A stretch of DNA of 64,000 nucleotides from contig NZ_AP022620.1 of the NCBI RefSeq assembly GCF_010731855.1, forward strand, positions 5,580,001-5,644,000. The letters run 5' to 3'. This DNA is from Mycolicibacterium anyangense. GTDB taxonomy: Bacteria > Actinomycetota > Actinomycetes > Mycobacteriales > Mycobacteriaceae. The position numbers and the translations under genes are program-made. A model generated the notes under the pieces. The model saw only the letters and a program-made list of their open reading frames with translations, did no database searches and was not told where the DNA came from. Shown here in pieces: positions 8,018 to 18,879 of the stretch (positions are counted from its first letter, which is position 1; each line of letters starts with the position of its first letter).

Positions 8018-8812
8018 GTGACCCGAGTACTGGCGGTGGCCAATCAAAAGGGTGGGGTGGCCAAGACAACCACGGTCGCGTCACTGGGGGCGGCTCTCGT
8101 CGACGCAGGCAAGCGGGTCTTGCTCGTCGATCTGGACCCGCAGGGATGTCTGACGTTCTCGCTGGGAACCGATCCCGACAAGCTCCCGGTGTCGGTGCAT
8201 GAAGTGCTGCTCGGTGATGTCGAACCCGGTGCCGCGCTCGTCACCACCGCAGAGGGCATGACCCTGCTGCCCGCCAACATCGACCTGGCTGGCGCGGAGG
8301 CCATGCTGCTGATGCGGGCCGGGCGCGAGTACGCCCTCAAACGTGCGCTGGCCAAACTGGACGACCAGTTCGACGTGGTGATCATCGATTGCCCGCCGTC
8401 GCTGGGCGTGCTCACCCTCAATGGCCTGACGGCGGCCGGTGAGGTGATCGTCCCGTTGCAGTGCGAGACGCTCGCGCACCGCGGGGTCGGTCAGTTCCTG
8501 CGTACCGTCTCCGATGTCCAGCAGATCACCAACCCGGACCTCACTTTGCTGGGGGCGCTGCCGACGCTCTACGACGCGCGCACCACGCACAGCCGTGACG
8601 TGCTGCTCGACGTGGCCGACCGCTACAACTTGCCGGTGCTGGCCCCGCCGATCCCGCGCACGGTTCGCTTCGCCGAGGCCAGCGCATCGGGGTCATCGGT
8701 GCTGGCGGGCCGAAAGAACAAGGGCGGCAACGCTTATCGCGAGCTGGCTACCGCGCTGCTGAAGCACTGGAAGTCCGGCAAAGCGCTGCCGACGTACTCC
8801 CCGGAGGTCTAG
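8018..8812 (+). CDS. ParA/MinD-family ATPase (Soj-like)
   Basis: The 264-aa protein has the deviant Walker A KGGVAKTTT (residues about 11-19), switch I DLDPQGCLTFSLG and Walker B FDVVIIDCPPSLG. The family uses ATP-driven surface gradients to position cargo. No parB or obvious partner lies beside it, so it is an orphan ParA (Rv3213c type) rather than the chromosomal parA. GTG 8018 is preceded by GGTGGG. It is divergent from gpm2, and its last 4 nt overlap the next converging gene. Confidence 0.88.
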   Translation: MTRVLAVANQKGGVAKTTTVASLGAALVDAGKRVLLVDLDPQGCLTFSLGTDPDKLPVSVHEVLLGDVEPGAALVTTAEGMTLLPANIDLAGAEAMLLMRAGREYALKRALAKLDDQFDVVIIDCPPSLGVLTLNGLTAAGEVIVPLQCETLAHRGVGQFLRTVSDVQQITNPDLTLLGALPTLYDARTTHSRDVLLDVADRYNLPVLAPPIPRTVRFAEASASGSSVLAGRKNKGGNAYRELATALLKHWKSGKALPTYSPEV

Positions 8813-10038
8813 GCCGGCGGCCCGAACGCCGTCAATGCGGCGCCGCGCTGCTCGATCACCTCTGAGCCGGTGACGGTGGGCACCACCGGGCCGTTGCCTG
8901 CCGGGTGACTCACCGGGATCACCCGCTGGTTGACGCCGGTGGACGGGTCGTACACGCCAATGCCGGTGGTCAGCGGGATCAGCAGCCGCCCCCCCATCAT
9001 CGCGGCGGGGCCGACGGGGCTGACCGGTCCGGCGGCGCTGATCGTGTAGCGGTAGCGCAGCTGGCCGTCAAAGACCTCCACGCCGTCACCGGTCCACCAG
9101 GTGTACATGTCGCCGGCCTTGGTCACCGCCTGCGCCGGGTTGGCCAGCACCGGGGCGTTCTTCATCAGAGTCGAGGACACCTTGGTGCCGGTGTCGTCGT
9201 AGACGGCGATCTCGGGTTTGGGTGAGGGCAGGTACACCGCCGTGGTGGTTTCCGAGACGGCGAGCACACGGGCCTCCGAATCGGTGGCCACCCCGGGCAG
9301 CGGGATGTTCTTGGTGTCCGGCTCGTCTTCTTCCTTGGCCGGCTTGAGCAGGGTCAGGCGCAGATCCTTCTGGTCCCGGCACGCCTCCAGGACACCCACC
9401 GCCTCGTCGCTGGCGGCCGCAGACATCAGGGTGCAACCGGTGCCGACGCCCTGGTTGACGGGCTTGACCCGGGCGTCGATCTCGCCGTAGGACAGCATCC
9501 GCACCAGATCCGAGCGCCACATCTCCAGCCGGGTGGGCCCGGCGGCCAGGATGGTGCTGCCGCTGGCGCTGAGCACGATCTGCTTGTCGGCGTAGGCCGT
9601 TCGGGTGGGCCCGCGCCGGCCGGTACCGCCGTTGATACTGCTGACCTGACCGCAGCCGCGGACATCGGGGTAGACCGCGACGGCCAGGTCGTATACGTAG
9701 GACACCCCGCACAGATCGGTGTCGCGGGCGAACGTCCAGCGGGTGGCGCCGGTCTTGGGGTCGTGGCCCGTGACGGTGCGGCCCTCGCCGGTGACGACGG
9801 TTCCACCGACGACGATCGGGCTCAGCGTGCGCTGGCTGGTCGCCGTCCACAGCTGGCGCAGGCTGTCGGGAACCACGCGCGCCGGCACCTGGTTGGGTGC
9901 CGGGCCGGAGGCCGGCCTGCTGACCGTCGCCCGCGCCGAACTGTTCCACCAGAAGAAGGCGGCGACGACGGCCACGACAAGGGCGATCGCCGCCGCTGCG
10001 ACGAGATCACCCTTGGTGCGGCGTTCGGGTCTGACCAT
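8809..10038 (-). CDS. Membrane-anchored beta-propeller-like protein (Rv3212 type)
   Basis: The 409-aa protein has one N-terminal membrane helix (about 12-30, LVAAAAIALVVAVVAAFFWW) after a basic MVRPERRTKGD cytoplasmic tip. The extracytoplasmic part has PQQ/WD-like repeats (VVGGTVVTGEGRTVTGHDPKTGATRW, YDPSTGVNQ). The function is unknown; it resembles Rv3212. It lies 21 nt downstream of rhlE and is probably co-transcribed. Cysteines in LCGVSY, RGCGQV, GCTLM and EACRDQ could form disulfides. Confidence 0.75.
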   Translation of the reverse strand: MVRPERRTKGDLVAAAAIALVVAVVAAFFWWNSSARATVSRPASGPAPNQVPARVVPDSLRQLWTATSQRTLSPIVVGGTVVTGEGRTVTGHDPKTGATRWTFARDTDLCGVSYVYDLAVAVYPDVRGCGQVSSINGGTGRRGPTRTAYADKQIVLSASGSTILAAGPTRLEMWRSDLVRMLSYGEIDARVKPVNQGVGTGCTLMSAAASDEAVGVLEACRDQKDLRLTLLKPAKEEDEPDTKNIPLPGVATDSEARVLAVSETTTAVYLPSPKPEIAVYDDTGTKVSSTLMKNAPVLANPAQAVTKAGDMYTWWTGDGVEVFDGQLRYRYTISAAGPVSPVGPAAMMGGRLLIPLTTGIGVYDPSTGVNQRVIPVSHPAGNGPVVPTVTGSEVIEQRGAALTAFGPPA

Positions 10039-10059
10039 CTAGCCGACGATAGCGGCGGG

Positions 10060-11568
<1,509 letters not shown>

Positions 11569-11818
11569 AAGTGTGGCGTTGTGCCTTCCGTTGTCGTTCC
11601 TCGTATGTGCTGTCACGCGCGCACGAGTTCTGACATTCGGAATGGATTCGGCGATCTTGACGATGCCGATTCGCCGGGCCCTGCGCTGAGGGAGGCGGGC
11701 CCACTGCGTGCACGCACATTTCCTGAACTACGGTCCGTTACCGTCGTCCACCCCACATCATAGCTGGTCGGCGACTTCGGTCAGGGTCAGCGTCCCGGCC
11801 GGGACTACAGTGACGGCC

Positions 11819-12496
11819 ATGAATGCCTCGCAGCCCGTCTCGGAGCCTCGTGTCCAGGCAGATCATCCCGCCATCGACGAACTGTTCGCGCTGCTCGCAT
11901 ATGGCGAGGTCGCGGCGTTCTACCGGCTCACCGAGGAAGCCCGGATGGCCCCGAACCTGCGTGGCCGGATCAACATGGCGAGCATGGCCGCCGCGGAGAT
12001 GGGCCACTACGAGGTGCTGCGCGACGCGCTGGCCGCGCGCGGCGTGGACGTGGTGGCGGCCATGACCCGCTACGCCCCGGCGCTGGAGAACTACCACCGC
12101 CTGACCACCCCGAGCACCTGGCTGGAAGCGCTGGTCAAGACCTACGTGGGTGACGCGATGGCGGCCGATTTCTACCTCGAGATCGCCGATGTGCTGCCCG
12201 ACGAGGTCGCTGGTGTGGTGCGGGCGGTGCTCTCCGAGACCGGGCACTCACAGTTCGTGGTCAGCGAGGTCCGTGAAGCGGTCGCCGCCAGCGGGCGTCA
12301 GCGCAGCAGGCTGGCGCTGTGGTCGCGCCGGCTCCTGGGGGAGGCCATCACCCAGGCGCAGTATGTGCTGGCCGACCACGACGAGCTGGTCGAGCTGGTG
12401 CTGTCCGGGCCCGGTGGGCTCGGACAGGTCGCCGATTTCTTCTCCCGGCTGCAGCAGACGCATGACGACCGGATGCGTCAGCTCGGCCTGGCCTGA
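11819..12496 (+). CDS. Ferritin-like / MiaE-type hydroxylase-fold protein
   Basis: The 225-aa all-helical protein has carboxylate/His pairs characteristic of ferritin-like di-iron folds (EEARMAP, AEMGHYEVLRDAL, ADFYLEIA, ETGHSQFVV). It corresponds to Rv3210c, a ferritin-like protein related to tRNA-(ms2io6A) hydroxylases; the substrate is unproven. Start: ATG 11819, or GTG 11810 three codons upstream in frame. It runs divergently from rhlE and converges on the MmpS-like gene with its stop adjacent. Confidence 0.72.
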   Translation: MNASQPVSEPRVQADHPAIDELFALLAYGEVAAFYRLTEEARMAPNLRGRINMASMAAAEMGHYEVLRDALAARGVDVVAAMTRYAPALENYHRLTTPSTWLEALVKTYVGDAMAADFYLEIADVLPDEVAGVVRAVLSETGHSQFVVSEVREAVAASGRQRSRLALWSRRLLGEAITQAQYVLADHDELVELVLSGPGGLGQVADFFSRLQQTHDDRMRQLGLA

Positions 12497-13066
12497 CTAA
12501 CGGTTGCAGGTCGCCGAGATCGCGTTATCGGTCTGGGCGGCGACGGTCGCACCGGTCGCGTCGGTGATCCAGCAGTTGAGCTGACTTCCCCCGCTGCTGG
12601 CGGTGACGTAGTTGACCGGAACCACCGGCACCACCGTGAGTTGCCAGGGCAGCGCCACGTTCTCGACAGTGCGCAGTGCCCCGGTCTCGTCGGCGTAGGT
12701 CACGGTGACCGGGTCGTTGGGGCGCTGATTGCCCGACACGGTATAGACCACCTGGCGCGGATCGACCATCGGTGCGGCCAACGCGGCCGCCGCCGGGGTG
12801 CTCGGCGGGACCAGGACGGGTGTTTCCGGTGGCAGCCCGTCGACGGTGACGGTGACCGGTGCCGGAGCGGGGGTGGGCGTCCGCGGACCCGAGGTGGCCA
12901 CGACGGTGCGTTTGGCTGCCGTCTCGTTGCCTGCGGAGCTGATGCTGGCGGCGTCGCCGGTCTTGACCACGAACGTCGTCGCCACGGCAGCGACCACCAC
13001 ACCGATGGCGGTCATGCTCACCCGGTGCCATAGGGGCACGGTCGCGCGGCGGCTGGTGTCGTTCAT
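12497..13066 (-). CDS. MmpS-like single-pass membrane protein
   Basis: The 189-aa protein has one membrane helix (about 15-38), a Pro/Thr-rich linker (about 55-90) and a C-terminal MmpS-like beta domain (VVYTVSGNQ to ISATCNR) with two cysteines (LNCWI and ATCNR) placed to form a disulfide. MmpS proteins partner MmpL transporters in lipid or siderophore export, but no mmpL is nearby. It is the Rv3209-type gene; ATG 13066 gives the basic tip MNDTSRR before the helix. Confidence 0.7.
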   Translation of the reverse strand: MNDTSRRATVPLWHRVSMTAIGVVVAAVATTFVVKTGDAASISSAGNETAAKRTVVATSGPRTPTPAPAPVTVTVDGLPPETPVLVPPSTPAAAALAAPMVDPRQVVYTVSGNQRPNDPVTVTYADETGALRTVENVALPWQLTVVPVVPVNYVTASSGGSQLNCWITDATGATVAAQTDNAISATCNR

Positions 13067-13242
13067 CACCGCAAAGGCTAGGGACGCACACCGTCTGCTC
13101 GGACACGCCGCGCGCAGCCGTTGCCATGCTGTTACCCCAGCTTGATGCCCTATTCGCTGTCCGCGAACGCCTGCCCGCGACCGAGGTGCCCGGCGTCCAT
13201 TAGCCTTCTGGGGTAACGCGTACACGAACGGAAGGGTCCAGC

Positions 13243-14171
<929 letters not shown>

Positions 14172-14182
14172 TCAATCTGGTG

Positions 14183-14194
14183 GTTCGACCGAAC
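14183..14194. promoter_or_regulatory. Candidate operator in the tetR/DUF3152 divergent region
   Basis: GTTCG (14183-14187) and CGAAC (14190-14194) form an inverted repeat with a 2-nt centre, 18 nt upstream of the TetR start. This is the size and place expected for an autoregulatory site, but it is a single short match. Confidence 0.35.
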
Positions 14195-14330
14195 GTGCGC
14201 TGTTCGAGGCCGCCGGCTCGTCGCACCGACACTACTACTCGCGCGTCGTTACTGGCCCGTAGCCGTCTTCGGGTGGCGACACTGGCGCGCCGGAAGTCGG
14301 CGGACGACTGCGTTGTGCCATCCTGGGTCG

Positions 14331-15368
14331 GTGACCTACGACCCGGGGCACCGCGGTGAGGGGGGTGTACCGGTGCTGCGCAGCGAGTGGCGTGAGCCGT
14401 TGCGCGCCCAACGTGACCCGCTCGCCGGCGATTCCGGCCGCACCCGGTCCAACCGTGACCAACGCCGCCAGTGGCGCAAGCAGAGCTGGCTGGGCCGGTT
14501 CATCTCCACCTACGGCTGGCGGGCGTACGCGCTGCCGGTGCTGATCGCGGTCACCGGGATCGTGCTGTATCAGACCATTACCGGTACCGCCGCGCCGGCC
14601 GTCGAGACCCACGGCGCCGTGCAGGGGCCGCCGACCATCGGGTCCAGCGGCACGGCGATCATCGGTGCCCCGCCGCGCGGTCTGACGGCGTTCGACGCCA
14701 ACCTGCCGACCGGCATCCTGCCCGAGGGGGGTGCATTCACCGAGGCCGGCGCCAAGACCTGGCACATCGTCCCGGGCACCACCCCCAAGGTGGGCCAGGG
14801 CACGGCCAAGACATTCACCTACACCATCGAGGTGGAGGACGGCGTGGACACCGCGTCGTTCGGCGGTGACGACGGCTTCGCCCGGATGGTCACCGAGACG
14901 CTGGGCAACCCCAAGAGCTGGATCCACAATCCGCAGTTCGCGTTCCAGCGCGTCGACGCCAGCACCCCTGAGGTGAAGCCGGATTTCCGGGTGTCGCTGA
15001 CTTCGCCGATGACGGTCCGGGAGGGGTGTGGCTACGAGATCCCGCTGGAGTCGTCCTGCTACAACCCGGCCTACGGCCCGGACGCCGAGCGGCGGGTGTT
15101 CCTCAACGAGGCGCGCTGGGTGCGCGGTGCGGTGCCGTTCCAGGGCGATATCGGCTCCTACCGGCAGTACCTGATCAACCACGAGGTCGGCCACGCCATC
15201 GGCTACCAGCACCACGAACCGTGCGACGAGAACGGCGGGCTGGCACCGGTGATGATGCAGCAGACGTTCTCCACCTCGGACAACGACGCCTCGAAGTTCG
15301 ACCCGGAGTACGTCAAGGCCGACGGCAAGACGTGCCGGTTCAACCCCTGGCCGTATCCGATCGCCTGA
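14331..15368 (+). CDS. Membrane-anchored DUF3152 protein with metzincin-like zinc motif
   Basis: The 345-aa protein has a basic cytoplasmic region, one membrane helix (about 62-82, AYALPVLIAVTGIVLYQTI) and an extracytoplasmic domain. HEVGHAIGYQH (from residue 284) fits HExxHxxGxxH, the metzincin zinc-protease signature, and PVMMQQ lies 20 residues later as a possible Met-turn. Family members (Rv3207c type) are usually annotated only as DUF3152; proteolysis is inferred. Cysteines at GCGYE, SSCYN, EPCDE and KTCRF are spaced to pair. GTG 14331 is used. Confidence 0.78.
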   Translation: MTYDPGHRGEGGVPVLRSEWREPLRAQRDPLAGDSGRTRSNRDQRRQWRKQSWLGRFISTYGWRAYALPVLIAVTGIVLYQTITGTAAPAVETHGAVQGPPTIGSSGTAIIGAPPRGLTAFDANLPTGILPEGGAFTEAGAKTWHIVPGTTPKVGQGTAKTFTYTIEVEDGVDTASFGGDDGFARMVTETLGNPKSWIHNPQFAFQRVDASTPEVKPDFRVSLTSPMTVREGCGYEIPLESSCYNPAYGPDAERRVFLNEARWVRGAVPFQGDIGSYRQYLINHEVGHAIGYQHHEPCDENGGLAPVMMQQTFSTSDNDASKFDPEYVKADGKTCRFNPWPYPIA

Positions 15369-15494
15369 CGACGATGCGGGCGAGGAACGAGCCCGAGGAG
15401 GAGTCAGGCAATCAGACATCGCCTGACGACGATGCGGGCGAGGAACGAGCCCGAGGAGGAGTCAGGCAATCAGACATCGCCTGACGACGATGCG
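15363..15494. repeat. 58-bp tandem repeat with internal dyad
   Basis: Two exact 58-bp copies (15363-15420 and 15421-15478) are followed by 16 nt of a third. Each contains nested inverted repeats (CCTGAC with GTCAGG enclosing GGGC with GCCC), so each can fold. The first copy supplies the stop codon of the DUF3152 gene. It resembles MIRU/VNTR-type mycobacterial repeats. Confidence 0.85.
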
Positions 15495-15656
15495 CGAGCG
15501 TGCGCGGCCTGCACGCTGGGGCCGGCGTGTCGCCGGACCGACGCGCACGGTCGGCAGGTATGCGCGCGCCGCGTGGGGAAGCTTTGGGCCCTGTTTGCCG
15601 TTGATGGGACTACCTGCTGAGATGGGCGGGAAACGTCCAACGCGAGGAGTTACAGA

Positions 15657-16835
15657 GTGTCCTCACCGCTGCCGCCGCTGGTCGAGCCAGCCGCCGAGCT
15701 CACCCGTCAGGAAGTCGCGCGCTACAGCCGCCACCTGATCATCCCGGACCTGGGTGTCGTCGGGCAGAAGCGACTGAAGAACGCCAAGGTGCTGGTGATC
15801 GGCGCGGGCGGCCTGGGCTCGCCTACGCTGCTCTACCTGGCCGCCGCAGGCGTGGGCACCATCGGCGTGGTCGAGTTCGATGTGGTCGACGAATCCAACC
15901 TGCAGCGCCAGATCATCCACGGTCAATCGGATATCGGCCGGTCCAAGGCCGAGAGCGCCCGCGACTCCATCCTGGAGATCAACCCGCTGGTCAACGTTGC
16001 GCTGCATGAACTCCGGCTGGAGCCGGACAACGCCGTCGAGCTGTTCGAGCAGTACGACCTGATCATCGACGGCACCGACAACTTCGCCACCCGCTACCTG
16101 GTCAACGACGCCGCGGTGCTGGCCCACAAGCCCTACGTGTGGGGTTCGATCTACCGCTTCGAAGGTCAGGTGTCGGTGTTCTGGGAGGACGCTCCCAACG
16201 GTCTGGGCCTGAATTACCGAGACCTCTACCCGGAGCCGCCGCCACCAGGAATGGTGCCGTCCTGCGCCGAGGGCGGCGTGCTGGGCATCCTGTGCGCGTC
16301 GATCGCCTCGGTGATGGGCACCGAGGCCATCAAGCTGATCACCGGCATTGGCGATCCGCTGCTGGGCCGGCTGATGGTGTACGACGCGCTGGACATGACG
16401 TATCGGACGATCAAGATCCGTAAGGATCCCGCGACGCCGAAGATCACCGAGCTCATCGACTACGAGGCGTTCTGCGGTGTGTTGTCGGACGCTGCGGCCG
16501 ATGCCGCACGCGACTCGACGCTCACCCCGCAGGAGCTTCGCGACCTGCTCGACTCGGACAAGAAGGTCGCCCTGATCGACGTCCGCGAGCCGGTGGAGTG
16601 GGAGATCAACCGCATCGGGGGTGCCGAGCTGATCCCGAAGTCGGCGTTGGAGTCCGGTGAAGGGCTGGCCAGGATCCCGCAGGACCGCATCCCGGTGCTG
16701 TACTGCAAGACCGGGGTTCGATCGGCCGAGGCGCTCGCGGCGCTGAAGAAGGCCGGGTTCTCCGATGCGCTGCACCTTCAGGGCGGCATCGTGGCGTGGG
16801 CGAGGCAACTCGAACCCGACATGGTGATGTACTGA
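15657..16835 (+). CDS. moeZ: Adenylyltransferase/sulfurtransferase MoeZ (MoeBR)
   Basis: The 392-aa protein has an E1-like ThiF/MoeB domain (about 20-260; nucleotide loop GAGGLGSPTLLY near 49, FDVVDESNLQRQ, DGTDNFATRYLVND) and a C-terminal rhodanese domain (about 285-390) with active-site Cys in VLYCKTGVRSAEAL (about 349). It adenylates and thiolates small ubiquitin-like sulfur carriers such as CysO and MoaD, feeding cysteine and molybdopterin synthesis. GTG 15657 has GAGGAG 7 nt upstream. Confidence 0.93.
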   Translation: MSSPLPPLVEPAAELTRQEVARYSRHLIIPDLGVVGQKRLKNAKVLVIGAGGLGSPTLLYLAAAGVGTIGVVEFDVVDESNLQRQIIHGQSDIGRSKAESARDSILEINPLVNVALHELRLEPDNAVELFEQYDLIIDGTDNFATRYLVNDAAVLAHKPYVWGSIYRFEGQVSVFWEDAPNGLGLNYRDLYPEPPPPGMVPSCAEGGVLGILCASIASVMGTEAIKLITGIGDPLLGRLMVYDALDMTYRTIKIRKDPATPKITELIDYEAFCGVLSDAAADAARDSTLTPQELRDLLDSDKKVALIDVREPVEWEINRIGGAELIPKSALESGEGLARIPQDRIPVLYCKTGVRSAEALAALKKAGFSDALHLQGGIVAWARQLEPDMVMY

Positions 16836-16872
16836 CGGCATCTCGGCGTCACGACCCTCTAACCTGACTCAG

Positions 16873-17727
16873 GTGACCGACGAACGCCCGCCCGACCATG
16901 TCCTGGCGGCTTTCGGTCTCAAGTACGTCGATCCCGAGCCACTGGGTCCCGGCTGGGAGGGCGGCTGGCGCTGCGGCGAGGTCGTGTTGTCGACCATCGC
17001 CGACCACGCCCGCGCCGCCTGGTCGGCCAAGGTGCGCGAGACGTTGTTCGTCGACGGCGTCCGGCTGGCCAGACCGGTGCGTTCCACCGACGGCCGCTAT
17101 GTGGTGGCCGGGTGGCGGGCCGACACCTTCGTCGCCGGAACCCCCGAACCGCGCCACGACGAAGTGGTGTCGGCGGGTATCCGGCTGCATGAGGCCACCG
17201 CGAAGCTCGAACGTCCCCGCTTCCTGACGCAGGCGCCGGTGGCCCCGTGGAGCGACGTCGACGTGTTCATCGCCGCCGACCGGGCGGCCTGGGACGAGCG
17301 GCCGTTGCAGTCGCTGCCGCCGGGGGCGACGGTCGCACCCGGCTCGGCCGACGGGGAACGTTCGGTGGAGTTACTCAACCAGCTGGCCGTCCTGCGCAAG
17401 CCGACCAAGAGTCCCAGTCAGTTGGTACACGGCGATCTCTATGGCACGGTGCTGTTCGCCGGGTCGGCCGCACCCGGCATCACCGACATCACGCCGTACT
17501 GGCGGCCGGCCTCGTGGGCGGCCGGTGTGGCGGTGGTCGACGCGCTGGCGTGGGGAGAGGCCGACGACGGCCTCATCGAGCGCTGGGATGCGCTGCCGGA
17601 GTGGCCGCAGATGTTGTTGCGGGCGTTGATGTTCCGTCTCGCCGTGCATGCGCTGCATCCGCGCTCGACGGCGGAGGCGTTCCCGGGTCTGGCCCGCACC
17701 GCGGCACTGATCCGGCTGATCCTCTAG
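16873..17727 (+). CDS. TIGR02569-family conserved actinobacterial protein
   Basis: The 284-aa protein from GTG 16873 begins MTDERPPDHVLAAFGL. A segment LVHGDLYGTVLFAG followed by DITPYW resembles the HGD...D catalytic-loop pattern of aminoglycoside phosphotransferase-like kinases, so it may be a kinase-fold protein. This is my inference; the family (Rv3205c) has no proven role. It follows moeZ on the same strand after 37 nt. Confidence 0.75.
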   Translation: MTDERPPDHVLAAFGLKYVDPEPLGPGWEGGWRCGEVVLSTIADHARAAWSAKVRETLFVDGVRLARPVRSTDGRYVVAGWRADTFVAGTPEPRHDEVVSAGIRLHEATAKLERPRFLTQAPVAPWSDVDVFIAADRAAWDERPLQSLPPGATVAPGSADGERSVELLNQLAVLRKPTKSPSQLVHGDLYGTVLFAGSAAPGITDITPYWRPASWAAGVAVVDALAWGEADDGLIERWDALPEWPQMLLRALMFRLAVHALHPRSTAEAFPGLARTAALIRLIL

Positions 17728-18023
17728 CCGAAGCGGTGACGGGTGGCGGCGAGGTCGATCCGCCCGCCGTCCGCGAGCACCCCTTCGGTGCGCAACAGCT
17801 CCAATTGTCTGGTGGCCAGGTGGGCCGCCGGGCGCCCGGAGGCGCTGATCACCCGGTGCCAGGGCAGGTCCGAGGAATCGGTGCGCATGATCCAGCCGAC
17901 GATACGAGGGCTGGAAAGTGCTGCCGCTGAAGCGATGTCACCGTAGGTGGCGACTCGCCCGGGCGGGATCGAGGCCACCAGGTGCCGGACCAGTTCCACC
18001 TGCTCGTCGGTCACCGGGGCCAT
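17724..18023 (-). CDS. Alkyltransferase-like DNA-binding protein (ATL)
   Basis: The 99-aa protein is homologous to the C-terminal DNA-binding domain of O6-alkylguanine methyltransferase. The alkyl-acceptor PCHR is replaced by PWHRV (DLPWHRVI), the hallmark of ATL proteins, which bind O6-alkylguanine without repairing it and recruit nucleotide excision repair. It begins 2 nt downstream of lipV and is likely co-transcribed. Its stop overlaps the converging TIGR02569 gene by 4 nt. Confidence 0.88.
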   Translation of the reverse strand: MAPVTDEQVELVRHLVASIPPGRVATYGDIASAAALSSPRIVGWIMRTDSSDLPWHRVISASGRPAAHLATRQLELLRTEGVLADGGRIDLAATRHRFG

Positions 18024-18025
18024 GG

Positions 18026-18814
18026 CTAACCCGCTCCGAGCAGGCCCCGGATGATGGTCGCGGTCTCGGCCGGTTTGGCCTGCGCCACCATGTGCTGGCA
18101 GTCCAGGTCGACCAGGGTGAAGTCGGCGCCGAGCCGTTCGGCGAGCCCGTCGACGAGTTCGTCGCTGACGTACGGCGGTTCGGTGCGGGTGGCGCGCACC
18201 AGGGTAGTGCGAGTGCCCGGATGCGGCGCGACGATGTCGCGGGCCAGTTCACTCCAGTACGACATCATCGCCGGCACGCTGATCCGCCAGCCGTAGCGGC
18301 CGTTGGGCAGCGCGATCAGATGCTCGTCGAGTTCGGCGTCGAGTTCCTCGACGGGCACGTCAGCCCATGAGCCGCTGATCTTTTCGTTGCGGGCCTCGGC
18401 ACGGTCGGTGTAGTCGGGGGAGGCCAGCATCGAGTCCGCGATCTCGGCCATCCAGCGGCCGTCGAGGCCTACGGCCGGATCCAACAGCACCAGACCGGAG
18501 ACCAGGTCGGGGCAGGCCGCCGCGAGGTTCAGTGCGATCGCCCCGCCAAACGAGTGCCCGACCACCAGCACCGGACCGTCGGCCTGATCCTCGATCACCG
18601 ACGCCAGCGCGGCCACGTTCGCGTCGATGGTCCACGGCGCCGACCACGGCGAGCGGCCGTGACCGAGCAGATCGGGAGCGGCCACCGCGACGTCGGTCAG
18701 GTAGCGCTCGCTCAAGGTCTGCCAGCGTTTGCCGTGTCCGGTCAGGCCGTGGATGGCCAGCACCGCGGCGGGTCCGGACGGGCCGTACCGGTACAGGTTC
18801 AGGTCGTTGCTCAC
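18026..18814 (-). CDS. lipV: Alpha/beta hydrolase LipV
   Basis: The 262-aa alpha/beta hydrolase has an oxyanion region IHGLTGHGKRW, nucleophile elbow GHSFGG (Ser near 94), an acid in the C-terminal half and catalytic His in LDCQHMVAQ. The mycobacterial homologue (Rv3203) is called LipV, an esterase/lipase. It is divergent from adnA across 65 bp and heads a two-gene unit with the ATL gene. Confidence 0.85.
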   Translation of the reverse strand: MSNDLNLYRYGPSGPAAVLAIHGLTGHGKRWQTLSERYLTDVAVAAPDLLGHGRSPWSAPWTIDANVAALASVIEDQADGPVLVVGHSFGGAIALNLAAACPDLVSGLVLLDPAVGLDGRWMAEIADSMLASPDYTDRAEARNEKISGSWADVPVEELDAELDEHLIALPNGRYGWRISVPAMMSYWSELARDIVAPHPGTRTTLVRATRTEPPYVSDELVDGLAERLGADFTLVDLDCQHMVAQAKPAETATIIRGLLGAG

Positions 18815-18879
18815 GGGTTCATGCTGCCATTGGACGGCTTCGCCCGAACTTGTCGTACCCCCGTGGTGTCATTCCGGGC

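Noticed and set aside
15663..16841. 392-codon minus-strand frame across moeZ
   Set aside because: It is the exact antisense of moeZ, which has all its motifs; the minus product has no recognisable domain.
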